From: Methylobacterium phyllostachyos
GTDB lineage: Bacteria > Pseudomonadota > Alphaproteobacteria > Rhizobiales > Beijerinckiaceae
Assembly: GCF_900103445.1 (NCBI RefSeq)
Contig: NZ_FNHS01000004.1
Coordinates: 310,001-374,000, forward strand
Reading direction: 5' to 3'
DNA length: 64,000 nt
The notes under the pieces are model-generated. The model was not told the DNA's origin. It worked only from the letters and a program-made list of their open reading frames with translations, and did no database searches. Numbering within the stretch: position 1 is the first letter of the stretch; the number at the start of each line of letters is the position of its first letter. Below, piece by piece: positions 60,544-64,000 of this stretch. Position numbers and translations under genes: made by a program.

Positions 60544-60908
60544 CCGAGGGAGCCGCTGAACGGATTGGGGGCACTGACGCTGCCGTACGACTGGCTGGCC
60601 GAGCTTCCGAAGCCGTCGCCCGCGAGCCCGCTCGGATGTGTTGAATAGTCCGGCGGCACGTAGATCCCGGCTGCCCCCCTGTAGCCGGGTCTCAGGTTGT
60701 CGGGGTTCTTGGGCGCCGAGCCTTCGTCATAACGCCGGGTGTCGATGGCATGGGCCGGTCGAGCCGTCTTCCGCACGCTCTTCCGCCCGATGCTGTGGGC
60801 TGACGCGGACCCTGAGACGAAGTAGTCGCGGTAATCCGAGTACATCTCGGCCGCCGTTGCGGCCGAGATGGAACCGAAAACCGCCAAACCAGCAAGTAAA
60901 ATCCTCAC
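60531..60908 (-). CDS. Small secreted hypothetical protein
   Basis: A 125-residue exported protein. Signal peptide RILLAGLAVFGSISAATAA, then EMYSDYRDYFVSGSASAHSI and a C-terminal Gly/Ser/Pro-rich part (GAAGIYVPPDYSTHPSGLAG). GTG 60908 is chosen because it places the signal peptide at the N terminus; longer upstream frames have no such start. No family is recognised. Its 3' end runs into the vapC remnant on the other strand. Confidence 0.6.
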   Translation of the reverse strand: MRILLAGLAVFGSISAATAAEMYSDYRDYFVSGSASAHSIGRKSVRKTARPAHAIDTRRYDEGSAPKNPDNLRPGYRGAAGIYVPPDYSTHPSGLAGDGFGSSASQSYGSVSAPNPFSGSLGTRR

Positions 60909-61242
60909 CGCAGCCCCCAACCGATCCTGCGCGACGATCTCGAAAATCTTGAGACGACCAGCCGACGCATCGGACGTTGACGGAACGTAGCTCGACTGTC
61001 CTGGGCAGAAGGTGACAGGCCGCACGTGCCCCCGGCATTTTTTCGTTACGATGAAGGCTTGATGGTGCCCGAGATTGATCCGCGCTGCAGCTCGGAGCCG
61101 GCCGAATCCGCCGCCAGCCTCACCTGTCCAAACCGTAATGTGACCGCCACGCCCGGGTCAGGGGCCACCCTCTAGACCGATCGCATCGAACGCCGCGTAA
61201 GCCGGCGTCGTCCCGATCATCTCCGAGAGGTTGAGACTCCCC
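60909..61242. other. Intergenic region upstream of degP
   Basis: About 330 bases between divergent genes. A GAGAGG ribosome-site candidate lies 13 bases before the degP ATG. A GGAAC near 60977 resembles the -35 of general-stress sigma factor promoters, but no matching -10 is at the right distance. No gene is supported. Confidence 0.4.
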
Positions 61243-62772
61243 ATGACCGAGACCCGTCCTTCCGGCCGCACCTCGCGCCGCGCCCTTGCCTCGGTGGCTG
61301 CCGCGGCTCTGATCGCCGGTGGCGCGCTGGGCAGCGGATACCTGCCGTCCGCCACCCCGGCCTACGCCCAGGCCCTGCCCAAGTCCCCGATCGAGGCCCC
61401 CGAGCATCCGCCGGGCTCGTTTGCCGGCATCGTCAACAAGGTGAAGCCGGGCGTCGTCTCGGTGAAGGTGAAGCTCGACGACTCGGCGAGCAGCAGCGAC
61501 GACGAGGACGGGCCGAACCAGGGCCGCAACCTCCAGAACGTGCCGCCGCAGCTGCGCGAGTTCTTCAAGCGCTTCGGCCAGAACGGCCCCGGTGGCATGC
61601 AGCCCCAGCACCAGGGTCCGCGCGGTGCAGTCGGCTCCGGCTTCATCATCTCGGCCGACGGCTATGTGGTGACCAACAATCACGTGGTCGACCACGCCAA
61701 GACCGTGCAGGTGACGCTTGATGACGGCCGCACCCTCGACGCGAAGGTGATCGGCAAGGACGCGAAGACCGATGTCGCGCTCTTGAAGATCACCGAGGGC
61801 TCGAACTTCCCGTACGTGCAGTTCGGCAAGGCCGCGCCGCAGGTCGGCGATTGGGTCGTGGCGATCGGCAATCCGTTCGGCCTCGGCGGCACCGTGACCG
61901 CCGGCATCGTCTCGGCCCGCGGCCGCGACATCGGCGCCGGCCCCTACGACGACTTCCTGCAGATCGACGCCCCGATCAACAAGGGCAACTCGGGCGGGCC
62001 GACCTTCAACGTCAACGGCGAGGTGGTCGGCATGAACACCGCCATCGCGTCCCCCTCGGGCGGCAGCGTCGGCCTCGCCTTCGCGATTCCCGCGGAGACC
62101 GTTCAGGCAGTGGTCGATCAGCTTCGCACCGACGGCAAGGTCGCCCGCGGCTATCTCGGCGTGCAGATCCAGCCGGTGACGCAGGACATCGCCGAGGGTC
62201 TGGGCCTCGACAAGGCCAAGGGCGCCTTGGTCGACCACGCCGAGAACGGCACCCCGGCGGCCAAGGCCGGGCTGAAGGCCGGCGACGTGATCGAGAAGGT
62301 CAACGGCGACACGGTCGACAGCGCCCGCGAGCTCTCGCGCAAGATCGCCGGCATGAAGCCCGGCGCCAAGGTGGAGCTGAGCTACCTGCGCGGCGGCAAG
62401 TCCGACACCGCCACGGTGACGCTCGGCACCATGCCGACCGACGGCACCAAGATGGCCAGCCGCGACGAGGATTCCGGCAACGGCCAGCCGCGGCTCGGCC
62501 TGCAGCTCGCTCCGGCCGGTGATGTCGGCCTATCCGATCAGGGCGTCGCGGTGGTGCAGGTCGATCCCGACGGGCCGGCGGCCGCCAAGGGCATCGAGGC
62601 CGGCGACGTGATCCTCGATGTCGGCGGTCAGAGCGTGTCCCGTCCGGCGGACGTGGCTGCCCAGATCCGGGCGGCCGAGTCGAACGGGCGCAAGGCGGTG
62701 TTGATGCGGGTGAAGAGCGGCAAGGGCCAGACCCGCTTCGTGGCGGTTTCGCTCAGCAAGAACGCCGGCTGA
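61243..62772 (+). CDS. DegP/HtrA-type periplasmic serine protease
   Basis: A 509-residue Do-family protease/chaperone. The signal peptide is RALASVAAAALIAGGALGSG. The catalytic triad is visible: H147 (VVTNNHVVDHAK), D177 (KDAKTDVALLKI) and S250 (NKGNSGGPTFNVNGEVVG). Two PDZ domains follow, PDZ1 from YLGVQIQPVTQDIAEGLGLD and PDZ2 ending SGKGQTRFVAVSL. ATG 61243 is used; a TTG four codons upstream is in frame. It degrades or refolds damaged envelope proteins. A strong terminator follows. Confidence 0.94.
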   Translation: MTETRPSGRTSRRALASVAAAALIAGGALGSGYLPSATPAYAQALPKSPIEAPEHPPGSFAGIVNKVKPGVVSVKVKLDDSASSSDDEDGPNQGRNLQNVPPQLREFFKRFGQNGPGGMQPQHQGPRGAVGSGFIISADGYVVTNNHVVDHAKTVQVTLDDGRTLDAKVIGKDAKTDVALLKITEGSNFPYVQFGKAAPQVGDWVVAIGNPFGLGGTVTAGIVSARGRDIGAGPYDDFLQIDAPINKGNSGGPTFNVNGEVVGMNTAIASPSGGSVGLAFAIPAETVQAVVDQLRTDGKVARGYLGVQIQPVTQDIAEGLGLDKAKGALVDHAENGTPAAKAGLKAGDVIEKVNGDTVDSARELSRKIAGMKPGAKVELSYLRGGKSDTATVTLGTMPTDGTKMASRDEDSGNGQPRLGLQLAPAGDVGLSDQGVAVVQVDPDGPAAAKGIEAGDVILDVGGQSVSRPADVAAQIRAAESNGRKAVLMRVKSGKGQTRFVAVSLSKNAG

Positions 62773-62785
62773 GGCCGGTTCCCCC

Positions 62786-62810
62786 CGGCGCGGGGGGTTT
62801 CCCCGCGCCG
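62786..62810 (+). terminator. Terminator after degP
   Basis: A perfect 10-base inverted repeat (62786-62795 and 62801-62810) with loop GGTTT, 14 bases after the stop. No T-run follows, but the hairpin is very stable and sits between convergent genes. Confidence 0.65.
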
Positions 62811-62868
62811 TCTCGTGGTGACCTCCGACTGGCGCTGGCCGAACAAGCCGGTGCCTTTTTGCGTGTCC

Positions 62869-63570
62869 CTAGGACGAAGCTGGCACCGGGATCCCGAGCC
62901 CCGCCCCGAGCCGCGCCCGGCACCGGCCGAGCGTCGCGAAGGCCGCGTTCGAGTCCTTGGCGAGGCGCATCAGGTCCCCCAGCCGCGCCCTGCCCCGGGC
63001 GAAGGCGAAGAACACCGCAGCGATGTCGGGCTCACCATCGGCTGTGAGCGCCTCCGCGGCGAAGGCCGGCAGCGCCTGGCTGGCCGGGTCGCAAATCACA
63101 CGCAAAGCCGCGAAGGGCAGGCCGTGCCGTCCCGCGAAGGACGCGGCCACGTGCGATTCCATGTCGACCGCCGCTGCGCCGGTCGTGGACCGCAGCTCCG
63201 TCTTGCCGTCGACGGCGAGCACCGCCGTGTCGACACCCGCCAGATCCGCCGCGATCACGCGGGAGCCGACCCCCGAGAGCATGTTGAGGAGTGCAGCCGA
63301 AAGGTCGAGATCGGCCGCCCGCCGGCCCTCCTCGCTGACGACGCCGGTACCCACCACCACATCGCCGGGCTTGAGCGCGGGATCGAGCCCGCCCGCGATG
63401 CCGAAACTCACCACGGCCCGGCAGCCGGGGGGTACGCGCGCGTCGAGGAGCTGGCGGAGCCGGTGCGGGTTACCGCCGGCCCCCACGGCCTCGACTCCCA
63501 ACCCGGCCGCCATGCGGCGCTCGCGGGCGAGGCCGGTGACAGCCAGGACGGGGGCTTTCGGGTCGATCAT
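62869..63570 (-). CDS. hpnG: Hopanoid-associated phosphorylase HpnG
   Basis: A 233-residue PNP/MTA-nucleosidase-fold protein. In hopanoid synthesis HpnG removes adenine from adenosylhopane to give ribosylhopane, a step toward bacteriohopanetetrol. Family marks are VVSFGIAGGLDPALKPGDVV, AAAVDMESHVAASFAGRHG and RVICDPASQALPAFAAEAL. ATG 63570 matches the usual N terminus (PKAPVLAVTGLARERRMAAG); an ATG at 63696 would add 42 Pro/Ala/Arg-rich residues. It follows the cyclase gene shc on the same strand. Confidence 0.87.
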   Translation of the reverse strand: MIDPKAPVLAVTGLARERRMAAGLGVEAVGAGGNPHRLRQLLDARVPPGCRAVVSFGIAGGLDPALKPGDVVVGTGVVSEEGRRAADLDLSAALLNMLSGVGSRVIAADLAGVDTAVLAVDGKTELRSTTGAAAVDMESHVAASFAGRHGLPFAALRVICDPASQALPAFAAEALTADGEPDIAAVFFAFARGRARLGDLMRLAKDSNAAFATLGRCRARLGAGLGIPVPASS

Positions 63571-63796
63571 GGTCCGCTGGTGGACCAGTCCGGCGAGGTC
63601 CGCAAGCAGACGCGAACGCCGCAGGGCGGGGGCGGGCTGATCCTGCGGCAGACGGGGCGCGCCCGCATCCGTGGAGTCTCTGTCTGAGGAGGCCACGTGT
63701 CGGATACCGGAGCTCGCAGGTCGGTCACCGGGACGGTCGAACGCGCTGCGATCCGGTGGAGAGAGGGGCCGGCCCCTACGGACCGGCCCCGTCGCA

Positions 63797-64000
63797 TCAC
63801 ATGCCGAACTGGACGCGCCGGCTGTTGGTGCGCTTCAGGTTGCGGTAGCGCGCCATCGCCCAGAGGGGGAAGAACTTCGGGTAGCCATGATACCGCAGGT
63901 AGAACACCCGCGGGAAGCCCGTGGCCGTGTAGCGCTCCTCCTTCCAGAAGCCGTCCGCGCCCTGCGTGCGGGTCAGGAAGTTGATGCCCCGGGTGACCGC
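63797..64000 (-). CDS. shc: Squalene-hopene cyclase, C-terminal end (partial)
   Basis: The last 67 codons of a gene that continues past the window end. The translation reads TRTQGADGFWKEERYTATGF, then PRVFYLRYHGYPKFFPLWAM and ARYRNLKRTNSRRVQFGM, ending in TGA at 63797. This is the highly conserved C terminus of squalene-hopene cyclases, with a QW-type motif (QGADGFW). The enzyme cyclises squalene to diploptene/diplopterol. hpnG lies downstream, and the same squalene pool may feed the carotenoid genes near 36508-46624. Confidence 0.95.
   Translation of the reverse strand, partial: AVTRGINFLTRTQGADGFWKEERYTATGFPRVFYLRYHGYPKFFPLWAMARYRNLKRTNSRRVQFGM

Noticed and set aside
60970..61010. General-stress (EcfG-type) promoter for degP
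   Set aside because: A GGAAC is present, but no CGTT-like -10 lies 16-17 bases downstream and the position is far from the gene.
1..64000. CRISPR arrays, tRNA or rRNA genes, IS elements and prophage genes
   Set aside because: I looked for regularly spaced direct repeats, cloverleaf-like segments, transposase or integrase motifs and found none; a tRNA scan by program would be the decisive check.

Overview
This is a high-GC alphaproteobacterial chromosome segment. The best fit is Methylobacterium or a close relative (Methylobacteriaceae, Hyphomicrobiales). This is inferred from the combination of sciP/FlbD-type flagellar control, hopanoid genes (hpnL, hpnG, shc), a cluster resembling C30 carotenoid synthesis, a lipid A very-long-chain acyl carrier cluster (acpXL type), popZ between tolC and valS, and C+G-rich palindromic repeats. 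No species can be assigned from the window alone. No tRNA, rRNA, CRISPR array, insertion sequence or prophage was recognised.

Layout. (1) 1-7045: flagellar genes fliK (5' end outside the window), flgD, sciP, fliF, fliG, fliH, fliN and flbD, all on the plus strand. A CtrA-type box lies in front of fliF. (2) 7563-16728: a mixed block with a KpsE/Wzz-like polysaccharide export protein, a 2Fe-2S ferredoxin-like protein, hpnL overlapping fliP, a large secreted TPR protein coupled to a small P-loop kinase and preceded by a second CtrA-type box, and an IalB-like protein. (3) 17101-19473: homospermidine synthase and a MetA-like outer-membrane protein. (4) 19713-30921: a complete L-rhamnose locus in the same order as the Rhizobium rha locus (rhaRSTPQUK on the minus strand, rhaDI divergent on the plus strand). 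A large palindromic repeat sits between rhaS and rhaT.

(5) 31115-36405: housekeeping genes and small regulators (phosphoesterase, CDF-like transporter, MaoC, TrmH-type methyltransferase, LysR with a divergent MFS transporter). (6) 36508-46624: a pigment/lipid block with two CrtI/CrtN-type desaturases, a DUF2141 protein, an ABC-2 exporter, an acyltransferase and a CrtQ-like glycosyltransferase, interrupted by a Cache protein, a small protein and a glutamine amidotransferase. (7) 46655-50361: cupin-like protein, CutA, NAD kinase, GNAT, small proteins and a cold shock protein. (8) 50426-52350: acyl carrier protein AcpXL, a FabZ-like dehydratase and a KAS-like protein without the catalytic Cys. 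(9) 52652-62772: AI-2E transporter, nuclease, TolC, PopZ, ValRS, a decayed vapBC pair, a small secreted protein and a DegP-type protease. (10) 62869-64000: hpnG and the 3' end of squalene-hopene cyclase.

How the parts fit. Several sets concern the envelope: hopanoids (shc, hpnG, hpnL), probable C30 carotenoid glycoside esters built from the same squalene pool, VLCFA lipid A, and flagella under CtrA/SciP/FlbD control. The most interesting leads are the CtrA-type boxes at fliF and at the TPR gene, the palindromic repeat read in frame at the start of the acyltransferase, the desaturase/DUF2141/ABC-2 overlapping gene run, the partial acpXL cluster with a probably non-condensing KAS homologue, and the Gly/Ser/Thr insert in TolC.
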